From contig NC_037263.1 of the NCBI RefSeq assembly GCF_000002425.4, forward strand, positions 4,433,199 to 4,497,198: DNA of 64,000 nt, given 5' to 3'. The notes under the pieces were generated by a model. It ran no database searches, was not told where the DNA came from, and saw only the letters and a list, made by a program, of their open reading frames with translations. Origin of the DNA: Physcomitrium patens. Its lineage: Eukaryota; Streptophyta; Bryopsida; Funariales; Funariaceae. The position numbers and the translations under genes are program-made. This document shows, one piece after another, positions 19,572 through 33,060 of this stretch. Position 1 is the first letter of the stretch, and every line of letters starts with the position of its first letter.

Positions 19572-20989
19572 GCACCACTTTCTTGAAGGCACCTTTCATC
19601 ATTTGACTATATATACAGATCACAAGAATCTTGAATACTTCATGCCAACCTAAGTTTTGAAATGTCGCCAAACACGTCAGAGTATATCTTTATCACAATT
19701 TGACTTTTGCATCACATATCAATCTGAGAGCCAACAAGAGTTATCAAATGCATTATCAAGACGTTCCTACCTTGAACCAAAAGAAGGCGAGGCAAAATAT
19801 GACCAACAACGGACAACCTTATTAAAACCTGAGCAATTTCATCTTTGAATAACCAATGTATCCATGCTTGTGGATTTATCATTTTTTGATCAGATTTGTA
19901 AAGCTTCAAACATAAATCCTCTTATTCTTAAAATCAAGCATCTTGCCAACAACCTTCCTTGAGAGTCTTTTTAATTCAAATATGAAGACAACATCTTGTT
20001 CTTTGAAGAATGTTTGTTCATTCCTAAAGGACCAACTCACCTGTGCATTCTTCAAACACGCCATGACTTCTTTACAATCATACATTTTGGATTCAATAAG
20101 ACCTTGGAACTTTTACCTACAGACTTTTGGTGGCCTAAAATGTAGAAGGACGTTAAGGAATTTGTACTATCATGTGATAGTTGTTCAAGGACAAAGAATC
20201 CTCGACATTGGCTATATGGACTTCTTCAATTCCTTCCTATTTTAAGACAACCATGGTCATCTATCTCTATAGATTTCATTACAAATCTCCCACCATCAAA
20301 CTTATTTAACACTATTTTTATAGTTCTTGATCGATTGACCAAGATGGCACATTATATATCTTGCAAGAAATCAATTATTGGTGAAGAAATGGCAAGATGA
20401 AGAATGGTAGCTTGATAAGATGGCTTCACTATGAAGATTCTTAGTTCTTAGCCTCATAAAGAAGGAGAGGAAGGAACCTCTAAAGAGGCAGTTGTTGTCA
20501 AATGTTTAGAACAGTATAAGTTAGTAGTTTGAGTTCATGTCTATAATTTGTTTATATTCTTTTGGTCTTGCCTACTTTATATGATATGGATAGTCAAGAG
20601 ATAGATGCCTTGTCAGTCATACCATCTCAACCAAATAGCTTGCAGAGATGACCCTAAAATGAAGAACTACATGAACAACAAAGACATCAAAGGATACCTA
20701 GTAATAGGTCACCATTACTTGTATTTGAGGTAGAACTTATCTATAAATGACATCTTGAAAGAGTGTTTGCAGGAAAATTCCATAATGAAGATACTAAAGT
20801 TCATGTTTGGTCACAAGTAAAAAGCTTGGGGCACTATTGATGGCTACAAGGGCTTATAAACCATTTACCTTGTAAAAAATAATTGGAATATATATCAAAT
20901 ACCATGCGACAGATCTTCAACTTCTTGCGTATATACTAACTTACTGCAACATTGCTTCTTGGAGACCTCGAAGCTAAAAGAGGAAGTAA
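19572..20989 (+). pseudogene. Remaining RNase H, partial integrase and 3' end of the older element
   Basis: Continues the RNase H interrupted at 13199: TIYTDHKNLEYFM appears at about 19600-19645, then SLSQFDFCITYQSESQQELS and LSRRSYLEPKEGE (19657-19848). Degenerate integrase (FWWPK, CDSC..TKNPRH, SISIDFITNLP) follows to about 20390 with several stops. The DDE core's second half and the chromodomain are not seen, so an internal deletion lies near 20400. The rest up to the LTR is noncoding. Confidence 0.82.
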
Positions 20990-21426
20990 TGTCACGAACA
21001 TATAACTGAAGAAGGTTCCAAAAGATTCTAGAAGATTCTAAAAGGTTTTAGAAGGTACCAATAGGTTTTAAGAAGGCTCTTGAAGGTTCTAAGAGATTCT
21101 AAAAGGTTCTACAAGGTTCTAGTAGATTTTAAGAAAGTTCTAAAAAAACATAGGAGGTCCTAGAAGGTTCTAGGAGGCTTTAGATGATTTAGGAAGTTGC
21201 CTAAGAAGGATATTAGGCTTACTTTATTCTCAAGCCTCATAAAAACTTCTCAAGAAGCTTCCTAGGACCTAATATATATAGGAGTCAAGACTGAGGGGAT
21301 CCTTAGCCTAGATAACTCACTTCTTGTGATCTAGTCAAGACCTTCTTGTCTTGTATCCAATTATTGTTCTAATATCGAGATTAATTCTATTCCTTGGTTT
21401 TGAATCCTTATATATGGTTCTTAACA
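20990..21426 (+). repeat. 3' LTR of the older gypsy element, with heat-shock-element-like array
   Basis: 437 bp, paired with 9680-10141. The 10-bp array starts at 21011 and includes TTCTAGAAGATTC, three perfect alternating boxes. That the array occurs in both LTRs shows it is part of the element. ATAAA follows at 21427-21431. Confidence 0.9.
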
Positions 21427-22152
21427 ATAAATATGATCTATTAACTAATATGTTTAAGTCTATAAATCAAATTTTATTGATATTTAATACTTATTTAATG
21501 ATATTTTTCTATATTTATTGAAACTATAAATAATATTATATTTTTTAACATTGGTATTTGGTAGTTGAGATTTGAATTTTACATATTACTTACTTAGTAA
21601 CAATATTAAATTTATTAAAAATTATATGAGATATAAATGATACATCTATCTATTTTGGTAGTATATATCAATAATTAATAATATTTTGAACTTTTTAAAG
21701 AACATATTTAGACACCTTAATAATGAATAATTCTTACATCTTACTTCAAAAAAATTAAAAAGAAAAATTAATTTTTATAGTGGTACTTTATTTGAAGGAA
21801 TTTAAAAACTTATTTGGATTGATTTAATTAAGTATCTTAAAAAAATTAAGCATCTTTATTGGCCTAATAACTATGTTATATTTTTCAAATAAAATAAATA
21901 ATCATTATTTCATGTATTAGTGCTTAAATCTGTAGTGTTATAAAATTTTGATTTTTATAAATATTTTTTTTTTAGACTTTAATTTTTTTATTTCATTTAT
22001 TTCTTGAATTTAATCGTCTCTATCAGATATATTACATAATACTATTGCAATTTTTTTAGTAATGCCTATGTATTAGAATAAATTATTTTAAGAAAAAAAC
22101 AAACCAAATAATTGTTATTTTTTTTGCTTCTTCAAAATAATTGTTTTTTATT

Positions 22153-22195
<43 letters not shown>

Positions 22196-23000
22196 AAATT
22201 ATTGCATCATTTTACATCTCAAATATTTTTTTGGATCCAAAATGTTCCAAAATCATTTCTTAATTTTTAATTTAAAAAAATATTGAATTATTATTATTTA
22301 TTACAAAATAAAATCTCAAAATCTTTAAAATGATTTAAAAGACTTGTGAAGAGAATTAGTGAATTATGTATCATATAAAACACAAACACAAATGTTATAA
22401 CTATGAATTCATAAGACTTGTATCAAGTCATGTGAACTATTTTTAATATACACTATGACTTCCAATATCATACAATTCAACCTTTCAAAACATTTGTTTT
22501 GCAAATTAATAATCCAAAGTCTATTCTTAAAAAAAAAAACCACAACAAAAATAACAACACATTGTGATATATCTCCCTTTCAACATACCTCCTTATAACT
22601 TGGTTTGTTTCCTTAGCAACACATTCTTTTCCTTGGAAGGGAAGTGATTGCTTGTGCCATGTTCTTGGCTTATCTCATTTTTTATTTCTTTCTCTTTTTG
22701 ACATGAGCATCTTCTACTCCATGCCAAGCCAAAGTTCTAACTTTCAAGTAATACTCTTCGAAATCCTCGTGATTGTTGTATATCTACACATCCATTTCGG
22801 TGTCCATCAGAGAGGCAACACTTCCTCAAAGTGATTTCTTTCTCAAAAGAAAGAATGCCACACACACTCTTGTGCGCACATACTCTAGAGCTTCAATGAA
22901 ACATTCATCGTGATGGCAAATATATCTCACAAATTTGCGTGATTCTACGGTGTTCTGAGAATAATTTCGTGAGAGGATAGATTAAACCTCTTCTCAAAGC
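21427..23000. other. AT-rich intergenic DNA with a (TA)n tract at 22155-22199
   Basis: Very AT-rich, without coding potential. The perfect TA run of about 45 bp is the only structured element I see. Confidence 0.7.
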
Positions 23001-25600
23001 CGTTGGGTAGGCCAAGAATTGGGGAGGTCTCTAGTTGAATGTCTCAATGTTAGACAGCAGTTCACCAGCCAAAGCCACATGCATGACCAGAGTGCGCTGC
23101 AGAATGCCGCAAGGCAACCAAAGTTGCAGTTCATCCATGGTGTTTATAACGTATGTTTTGGCAACTGATGGTAAGTTGTTTGTATGTGAAGGAAACTGCT
23201 GTTTAAGGCCACACAATTGATGAAAGAGGTTTGGGACAAGGAGAAGAAGATGTAGTTTCAAGCTTATACTTTGCAAACGCTTTAAAGTCTAATATGATCA
23301 AACGGTAGCCGCGAGTAAGTTTTGGATAAATTCCTGGCTTCTCAGCACAAGCACATCAAATTGATTACGCTTCTACTACGTATTGATTGCTCTTGCTCTA
23401 CTTGTCGATTGCTGGCAGTTATCGCACAGATATATCGCACAGTTTTGCCTGGTTCTAAATCCTACGTAAGGTATGCTCCATGCACACGCTAATCAAACAA
23501 ATAGTCTCGCTTATCAAATAAAAGCTCAGGAAAAATTCTAACAGCACTCCATCGGTACCGCAGTAGAGTATTGTTCTTCAAATTTGGCTTTTTTCACCTT
23601 CGGGGCGAAATCGTCCGTCGCGAATGCTCGCTTTAGCGCATTCCGGATAAAGCTTTTTGGAGAAAATCTGCCCCGGGATAGGGTGAGGGTGCCGCAAGAA
23701 GCCGAGGCCGTAGTCTCCTCCGCCCGGGATGGGGAGAGAGATTCTGACCTCCCTCTCAAGGACTGTGGGAGAAACTGTGAAAAAGTATCGGACCAATTTT
23801 GCTGCCAGGGGTCGCCATGGTGCACTTGGTTGTAGCCCGGAGCTTTCCTTTCAAGGAAACTGAACTCGTCTCTTCTAGCATTCGACGTCTTCCCCATGTG
23901 GGTGGGACAAGTCGAATCGATATCTCTTTGAAACGCCAGAAGAGCCGAAAATCTTTGAGAAGAACAGGAAGCCACCATCTCGGGCATTTTGCTTTTGTCT
24001 TTAACCCTTGGCAGTGCCCTCTCAAACTCTCCTTACAAACCGAAGTAGCACGGGGGGAACACTACACAATCTTGACAACGCTTCCTCCGAGACGTGAACC
24101 AAACCTTCAACCATTGACTCTCTTATACCAACACTCTCGAACATGTGTGGAATTGCTTCTCAGAAACGCAAGTAACTCGAAGCGCCGGCGCCCACCTAAC
24201 TTCCTTTCGTCCGCTCAACCAGAAAGATAACCTCGGCTGGAACAGACTACGATCGTGGCATATATCAGCCTCAAGCTCTGATTCAATCAACCCAGGCGAG
24301 AGCTTTGGTTACTCAGCAAACGTTGGGTGCGAACCTTGGAATTTGGGACAGGGCCTTTCTTAAGACCAGCTTCCATGCTCGGACCTCCAGGTTGTCTTTT
24401 GCCGTCAAGGAATACCGACTGCCACTGTAGGCCCCAAGTATCAAAAGGGCTGCACTGCACATGCAAGGCTGGCAAGTGGGGACATCCCAGAGGCCATGAG
24501 GAACACTGGGCGAATCGGCAGCCTTTCCTAGCACACCGACAACCAAAATACTTCTCATTGTAGATCTGCCAAGCAAGATCTAAGAAAAGCGGAATGAGCC
24601 GAGCGATCGTCGGGACTCCAGCAGCCCGATCGATGATATTCGATGAGACCCCACCAGGAGTTAACTTTATAGTGAAACCTAACCTAAATGGAATTATCGT
24701 GGAATTTAGTCCATCCAATACAACCTTCATGCTATAGCACTCCACTAGGAATGTGACACTTGGTCTCCGTCCTTGGACGCTAACTCCGAGTACCGGAGAC
24801 CAGGCTACCAATGAGTCTACAGTCAGCCTCTTTAATCAGTCCTTCGTCAGACGAAACGGTACGATCGATTCTCGCATCCTACGGTTATACACCGTTCAGT
24901 TACAGCATGCGTCAACGTCATTGACACCGTCAGCACATTCGCCGCAGCAAACCGAAAAAAGAAAACCTCGGACCTAAAGATTCATCCACTGGATATAGTC
25001 ACAGGAAAAACACCAGGAAAGATAGAAGAGGAGTGAAACTGCCGCGCGCGAGTAAATCGCGGCACTCACCAAAACAAAAACAAAAACAAAGAAGCAGGCG
25101 TGACGACGGAACGAGGCCACGCGCGAAGCAGCCTCACCCACAGCAGCAGAGTCTAGACCTGTAAAAAACTGACTGATAAGGGTGATGCACAAGTGGTGAC
25201 GCATTGGGTCCACGCAGATATCCACCCTGCTGCTGCTTTACTTGTGTGCAGTTTAATTGCATTCACTGCGCTGTGCTAGGTTGTGATAGGCTGTGCCAGG
25301 CTATGCTGTGCTATGCTATGCTATGCTATGGCTTTGATGGACAAGGAAAGAAGAGTAGCGATGGGCTGTGTCCGTGACAGTGAATGTGGAATGTTGCCAG
25401 GCCCCTGCAGTAGGAGCAGCTCACCTGCAAAGTCTTCGGCGACCACCTGAGCTCGACAATTCCGAGACCACCCGGATCTCTCAACTGCCTTCACTTGCTC
25501 TTGCCTGTTTCTTCAGAGTGTTTTTTTCTGTATTTGTTTTTGTATTTTGTTTTGCATTTTGTTGTGGAACGTAGATAGGGAGGTAGACTCCTTCGCTGTT
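23001..25600. other. Unexplained GC-richer island (about 23.0-25.6 kb)
   Basis: Composition changes sharply from the AT-rich flanks, and overlapping frames are open on both strands. Examples are minus 23538-23987 (149 codons) and minus 24287-24811 (174 codons). None gives a family I recognise and no exon chain emerges. A short TATGC-type tandem repeat lies at about 25293-25330. It could be a decayed gene, organelle-derived DNA or an unknown element. Confidence 0.4.
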
Positions 25601-26981
25601 CTGCCTCTGAAAAAAAACACATCTTACTTGTTTGGATTTTGAAAATTTTCAAGAACTTGGAGTAATGTGAGAGATGCAAACCTTTGAAAGGCAGAATTTT
25701 GTTGCAGTTGGTAATGCTAATCCATACTGTTGTCGAATTCGTCAAATGACTTTGTAGACTTGAGGGAGTACTTTTGTGTCCTCTGTAGAGTTGTATGCCA
25801 ACTAGCTTTGCAATGATTTATAAGAAAATTTAATGTAATTAATTGTACTTTGATGTCCATTTATAATTTTCCTTTATTAAGAATTTAAGCGTTGCATTGT
25901 TGCCATATGGTCTTGAAACATGTGCCTACAGTGAGGACCCATAATGTTTAATTTAGAGAAGTGTTTTACTAGATTTTGTTTTTTTTTGTTGAGATTGAAT
26001 ACACACCAAATGGTATTTCTTTAGCCATTTTTATTTAGTTAACGTAACATATATGTTTCTTATTTTCTTCTTGCTTTGCTACCAAGTAGAAATAAAATTG
26101 ACCTTTTCCATATAAGGATTTTTGCCATATATTTAAACAATTTGATTGTTCTTTTCTAAACCTTAAAACTTCTAGAACATTTAGCCAAAAGTATACATAT
26201 CTAGTTAAAATTAGGGTCCCATTTTCTTCACATTTTGAAGAGTTAAATTTGTTGTACTTGTTGAACTTTACAGCAAAAAAAGATATGCATATTAGATTAG
26301 CTAAGAATATATATATATATATATATATATAAGCATCTATCTAATTGAGAAGGCATTTAGTGCAATTCCTAAATCAACTAAATTTAATACTCAATTTTCC
26401 ATGCAACTACCCTAAAAAAAAAAATTTTGAGGATCATGGAATATTTGTGATGAAACCTATACATAATTTTTGCACCCTCAAATCCACATAAAATGATCTT
26501 CCTCACAACAAAGAAAGAAAAATCATACTCTAAACTGCACTAATGTGTACCCATATAAGAAGATCTTGCAATGATCTTTTGCATTGTCAAGTTCAGTTAA
26601 GTTGACTGGTTCTTGGTCTGGATTTTGTGCAGCATGGAGCGCAACACTCAATCCTTTTTGAGGATTTTTCTTCAATATTTTATATTTTTTATATATAAAT
26701 TTATTACCACCTTGCTGAATGTCAAAGTTTGTGGAGGGTGTTGTGACAATATCTGCATGAAATATGGTAAGTGATATCATTTCATTCTATAACAAACTAG
26801 ATGATTTCTAAACCCATTATCAAAATAAACATTACAGAATATATTGTGCATCCACACACACCCATATATATCTATATATATATATATCTTTGCCACATAG
26901 AAGTCCTTTCATTACATTCTAATATGATTTTGTAGTAATTCCAGTAAAGTAATGAGTTACACACATTACAATAATAGCATC

Positions 26982-27012
<31 letters not shown>

Positions 27013-28766
27013 TAATTTTAAACGACGTTTGTATGAAAATAGCATTATGGTCAAAAAGATTTTTCTTTTTCTTTTTTCTATTTAATTTTAATACTTTTTA
27101 AAAAAAAAGTGTGAATATCCATATCACATTGACTAAGGAGGCGTCATGCCCCTCTTTTCATTGACATGTCCACATTCTCCTCCGTATTAAAAATACATAC
27201 GTGTATAAATTTCAATGTACGATACGAAAACACCGACACATACGCCGCGAGGAAGGCATATGGAAACTGCGGACTTCTTTTTCTGTAGAATCCCCCACTT
27301 GAACTTGGTGAAAGGCCCTACTCACATGTATTTGTACGTATTCGTATATGGAAAACATGGTTGCGGCATTCTTTTCAGTTTCTAGAAGCTGCTTCGACTT
27401 TTGACTTTTTGGCAACTTTTGGGAACTTTTCAAACAATGATTTTTATTTACTAAAATTAGTGAATATGAAGTTATTCTAGTACATTCCTACGTATTTGCA
27501 TTGGAGAATGTTTTTTTTTTGGCCTTATCTCATTTTTAAAATTTTAATGTTGATAATGATTTACAATAGTTATAGTTAGATGAATTCCCACAAATCTTTT
27601 TTTATTTTATTTATGATTTAGATCAAGAGTTTTTTTTTTTCTTTTTTTCTTTTAACTTCTATATGTATACGGATCAATTCTATTTTAGTAAACAGTTACA
27701 TTGTATTTTAAAATAAGTTGGATTTTTGAAGTAGCTTAATATAAGCAATGTTTTCTGAAAAAGTATGAATATGAATTTGAAATTCAACCATTTAAAATGA
27801 AACTCGCTTTTTTGGATTGTTTAGTTTAGTGTTTTAAAATCATAAGTTAATTTATAAAAAACAATTTGATTATCCATTTTTACCATCATACATTTCAAAG
27901 TCTCATGATTTTATTGGAACAATAGGATGAAAAAAAATACAAAGGAAAATAAACGTTCCTGTACTGCCAATATTTTTTATAAAGTTGTGAAGCATCTTCA
28001 TCAAAATCACTCTTGTTTTCATTTAATTCCATTTGACTTGTAAAAAATCTGACCAACCAAAAAAAAAAAAAAAAAAAAAAAAAAGACAAATATTAATATA
28101 AAATTTTAAATATAAAATTTTAAATTCAATGCAATAGTTGTGTGGCATTGCAATAATTTTTATACTCTCCTACAACATTTGGAAACAAATGTGTGTTCTA
28201 AGAATTAAACATAGTAAATAACCATTATGGAAATTCTTCCAATACAAGTTAATAGTAGAACAATCATTCTTACATTATTATAATAGAATAAAAACAATTG
28301 ATTGCTCATTTTGTATTCTTTTAAAGAAAATGAATGATTTTCAATATAAAATACTTAAAGATTTAAAAATTGTATGTTAAATAATAAAATTGTTAAAACT
28401 CTAGAACCCAATTATAATGCATTAACAATAATTTAATAGGCTGTACTTAGTTTTTTTTTAAAATTTAAATTAAAATAATTTTATATTTTTAAAGTAAAAA
28501 ATTAATCTAAGTTTATTATAAAAAAATTATAATTTTTTTTAATAGCAGTTTTTTTTAAACACATCTTAAATGCATCGATTTTGTTATAATTTTCTTATTT
28601 ATAAAAAATATATTAAATTAAATATATAAATGTAAATATATTCTCTTATTCTCACTCAAAACAAATAATAACATAGTTTTTTGTAGAACGGATTTATTAA
28701 AAAATAAACAATTCTTAATGTTTTTTGATTCTTCAAGTTTATATGAATTTTCATTATATTTGTAAT

Positions 28767-28815
<49 letters not shown>

Positions 28816-28986
28816 TGGATCATAGATTTTGCAATGAATTAAATGTCAAGAATTTTTTTAGCAATGGTGACTTCAAAATTTTAAATAGGGGAATAAAATA
28901 AGTTAAAACATACCACAATTAAAATTTATAACACAAACACATATTTTTATTTAATTATTTTTACATTCAAAATTATATTTTATTAG

Positions 28987-29024
<38 letters not shown>

Positions 29025-29180
29025 TTCTAAGCTACATGGGTTTGATGTTTTAAAATATAAGCTACATTTTGATTTAATTCTTATAAGAAATTATCGTGGT
29101 TTTTATTTTTTTATATAATAATATTTTTACCTTTTAAGTATATCCATAGTCATTTGATTAGTGAAAAATATTATTGAAGC

Positions 29181-29225
<45 letters not shown>

Positions 29226-30960
29226 TATAAAATTTCCCTCCTGATTTTTTTATTTAAAATACACTTACAAATTTATAAGCTATTAATAGTTGATTTATAC
29301 TTCATACTCTATTTTCTATGTTCATTTTATACTTCAATATTTTGAATTTTTAGTGGTATTTTGAGATGCTTAAATAAAATCATGTATTTATTAGATATGT
29401 TGTAAGACTTTATGGTATTCAATTTTTTTTTACTTGTTACAATATATATATATATATATATATATATGTACCATCCTTATATCCTTTGTTTTTTATTTAG
29501 AAGAATTTTATGATAAGTTCTATATCTTGGTTGTTTATAAAGCTAATACTAATTTTTTTTAATTATGTATTTTTTAAAATATTTTTGAGCACATTGAATT
29601 CTGTTTTGTGATATTTAATAATTTAAAGATAATAAATAAAGGTATGACTTCTTAAAATTCTATTAAAAGTGTAGGTAAGAAATGGCCATTAATATAAAGT
29701 TTATACATTAGAAGTTTATGATTTATATATAAAGTTTAATATAAATATTATATATAAATTATAAATTTCTAATTATTAAAAGAAAAATAATTTTACTATT
29801 TTATATTTGATTTGAGAAGATTTTTTTTAAAAAAATATTTTTAATCCATAAACCACAAAATTAATTTATGAAGTAAATACATAATAATTAGATTTAATAT
29901 TAAACTTCTATATCTATTATAGATTTTATATAAAAATATTATTTTTATGATTATTAAAAAATTATTAATATAAAATATTTATTTTTCTTATTATTATTAT
30001 TACTATTTTTAAAATTTTAATTTAATGTACTTTCATTGGTCTATATATATATATATATATATATTTATATGTACACATATTTAAATTTATGATTTATACT
30101 TAATTAATTAATATATCTTCTTTAGATATTTGTGTAAAAGATTTTGCAACGTGGAGTTTTTTATACCAAAGTCATTAGATGCATGTTATTTAGTAAATAA
30201 ATAAAATCATAAAAAAACAAGAATGGTAGAGATGCATATGCATGTGATCTATTTACATTCCAAAACATGTGTTTTATATGCATTTTGTACTTTCAACAAA
30301 AATATTGTTTCTTTTCTAAAATAATTGAATGTCTTATTTCTATGCATGTCAAACAACTTACCATTATTTTCCAAGAGTTGTGTAAATTAGTTTTTTTAAA
30401 TTACATAAAAATAAAGCTTTGGATGTGGACAAAATGTCTATGTGGTAGAATAGATCCTTTGAACTTGTCAATTGAAAGATTAATGGTTATTATATTTTGA
30501 AGAGATGGCTCTAATTCCAAAGTATTCCTTCTATAATATAAACCTAATTTAAGTAGAGTTGGATACTAGTTTATTTTTATATTTATAGGAGTCTATTCAA
30601 TAATCCAAATTCAATAGCATTCTCTACACTTTCTTTACTTCTCAACTTGAATACATCAACACAACTAAATTTAGAAATATTCTACTTCTAAATAAAAATT
30701 ATAACAATTTTTTTTTCATATTCAATACAATTATAGCTATACAAGTTTTGTAGTTTGTAGTTGATGTTGCTATAATGGATAGACATAGTGGCATTCAACT
30801 TGTGAGTATATGTTTGAAAAAAACGATTTCTTAAACAAGTTAGTGGCTTTGAAAAAAGAAAATCATAAAAAAAACATGAAAAAAAACACAATGACCGCAC
30901 AAGTGTATGTTTAATAGTTTTTAAGTTATTGTTGAAGAGCCTTGTTTTTCTCGTTGAAGT
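25601..30960. other. AT-rich intergenic DNA with a cluster of TA microsatellites
   Basis: No gene seen. (TA)n tracts lie at 26307-26331, 28771-28811, 28988-29022, 29187-29221, 29441-29467 and 30042-30064. An (AAT)n tract lies at 26982-27010. A poly-A run of about 25 lies at 28059-28084. Apparent open frames here are short and compositionally biased. Confidence 0.75.
28771..30064. repeat. Five (TA)n microsatellites within 1.3 kb
   Basis: Perfect or near-perfect TA runs of about 23-41 bp at 28771, 28988, 29187, 29441 and 30042, separated by 150-600 bp of AT-rich DNA. Such tracts can unpair or form cruciforms. Confidence 0.85.
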
Positions 30961-31744
30961 GAAAGAAACGTGAACATTGGAAATTGGAAACATATGCAAA
31001 GATATGTGGACACGGACTCACATATGCCTCATCGGCAAGAATGGCACCGATTCCTTTGTTGCGGAGAAACAGCTTTACATTTGCTTCAGAAACATCGCAG
31101 TTGTTTCTGGACGCGATGCGGAGCAGCTCCCTGCGGCGATGAATCTACGGCGATGACTGTCCACGGAGCCTCCATGACCTTAGCAGCAATGCCTTCAGGG
31201 TGGTCCCGAAACCACGTCTCCGCTCCAGATCCGCGATCGATCTACCATCAGATCGCCTAGCATGCTGTGATACCACTGAAGCAGAATCGATGCAGGACCG
31301 GGATCCGGTCTGAATCGGTACCGATCTCTGTGGGTCTGTCCGCTCGGGGCAATAATGAACCGTTCATCGGTTCTGGTTCAGCCGATAGGACAACCGTGGA
31401 CGAAAGGGCGGTACCGATGGTGTCATTGGTCGCCAGGTCGCCAGGGAATGTAGCGATTATGGAACCCACTGACGGGGGGTCTATGATCAACTGCACGATC
31501 GTGGTGTCATGTATAGATCACATCCCCCTTCCGCTCCGTATGTGAGTCTGTTTGAGTGTGTTCGACCGACTCTCCAGTGGCCGTTTCTCTGATCTCCAGT
31601 CTCGATTCCTGTTGCACTTGCATTCACATTGCAACATATTCTAAGATACCTTACAGGTTCAACTCAAGAGTATATAAAAATTACTGCGTGTGTAAAAGGG
31701 AGAGGTATATATATTTTTTGACTGAAATGGAAGAGAAAGTGATC
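30961..31744. other. GC-richer block, unassigned
   Basis: A short compositional island beside the copia remnant. On the minus strand TGGTATCACAGCATGC at about 31260-31275 resembles the initiator-Met primer-binding site (TGGTATCAGAGC) of plant LTR elements, so this may be the leader and gag start of a minus-strand element. No gag domain was recognised. Confidence 0.3.
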
Positions 31745-33060
31745 TGTTAGAAATTTTTAACATGGTTCACATGGCGTCGTCGACCATCCGGAGGCAAAGT
31801 CCATGAATCAGACAACAAATCGTGCATGGCGATCAATTTTAGATCTCCTAGATGATCGGGAAATCATTCACTCCCCTGGAAAGACGAAGCACCTGATTGA
31901 ATCAAGTCATATGGCACTCACACCGAGAACCCGGATACCGGAAAAGACGACTCGCGTCCAGCTTCGACTTTGAGCTACATTGGATTTTTGTGCACTCCAA
32001 TACTAATGGAAGCCATAGCTGCTTGAAGTATTTTAAAACCATTGAAATTTTGCGCAGTTAGACAAGGCCGACATCCAAGAATATATATGTCTCGGTCAGT
32101 ATGTGAAGCTGAGGTGAAACATTTCTTTCATGCTAAGTTTAGAAGTTTCAAAACTTTGTTTGAAGGATAGTCCTATCTCAAAACTCCTTCACCTCAGGCT
32201 TTTTCTTAAATTTAGTGTCTTCATTGCTATCTATAAAACAACATTTAAGCTTCTTTTTGTGTGGAATTTGTAGTAATCTTCCCATTTCTCAATTTTGTTG
32301 ATGATAGAACCAGTTAAGAGGTTTTGTCAAGATGTCTGCTTGCTGATGTTCACTAGGAATAAAGTTCACTTCTATACTTCTATCTTGTATCTTCTCCCTT
32401 ATATAGTGATATTGTAATTCAATATGTTTCGTTCTTGCATGCATAACTGGATTATTTGCTAATTTGATACAATTCATGTTATTATAGATTTTTTTTGTTG
32501 GCTCCTTCCTTTGAATTTATAATTCTCTTAGCAATCTTTTAAGATTAACCACTTCTCTTGCAGCTTTAGATAAAACTCTATATTTTCTTTCTGATGTAAA
32601 TAATGCTATTGTTTCTTACAAATTATTATTCCAATGAATTGGAGAAAATTCCAATTTTTGTATATTACATGTAATTAATTTTTAAGAGTTGGGATCTTAA
32701 GCAAAATCTACATTAGTGAAAGTATGCAATTTCTCTTTATCATTTGCTCAAAAGAATATGGCATAATAATATTTACCTTTAAGATATCTTAGAATATGTT
32801 TTATTGTAGTGAGATGTGCTTCCTATGACTAATCCATGTATTGTAATCAACAATACACTATAAAGACAATATATCCTCATATTATTATTAAATGAATTAA
32901 GCTCTCAACCAACAATCTGTAGTAAATAACATCACATAATGGAGACTTCATGTCTTTCTTGAACTTGGTTCTTGTATTCATTAGTACAGATACATGATTT
33001 GAATTTTCCAATCCAGATTTTTATAATAGCTTTTTGATGTATCAAAGTCTAATGCATCCA
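31745..33060 (-). mobile_element. Ty1/copia remnant: RNase H end and probable 3' LTR
   Basis: On the minus strand 32477-32289 reads MNCIKLANNPVMHARTKHIE, then HYHYIREK-like residues and SEHQQADILTKPL. This is the conserved end of copia RNase H (NPVFHARTKHIE..ADIFTKPL). Upstream on the minus strand, stop-broken frames show SERKYRVLSKAAREVVNLKR, like the copia STEAEYRALTEAAKEVVWL motif. A likely 3' LTR follows to about 31745, where TGTTAGAAATTTTTAACA may mark an end. Boundaries are not firm; no target-site duplication was identified. Confidence 0.65.

Larger units (their letters stand above)
9680..21426 (+). mobile_element. Older Ty3/gypsy retrotransposon (+), split by a nested element
   Basis: Long terminal repeats at 9680-10141 and 20990-21426 both start TGTCAC and end in TAACA, and both are flanked by ATAAA (9675-9679 and 21427-21431). 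Gag and pol remnants between them are in plus orientation with many stops and frameshifts. The element is interrupted at 13205-19566 by a minus-strand element. Removing that insert and one GAATG copy joins the RNase H reading at GAATG. A purine-rich tract (AAAAGAGGAAGTAA) lies directly before the 3' LTR. I could not identify a standard primer-binding site after 10141. The 3' half lacks most of integrase, so an internal deletion is likely. Confidence 0.9.

Noticed and set aside
24287..24811. Possible E(z)-type CXC cysteine region on the minus strand
   Set aside because: The spacing of Cys only loosely resembles CXC, no SET domain follows, and neighbouring frames do not connect by splicing.
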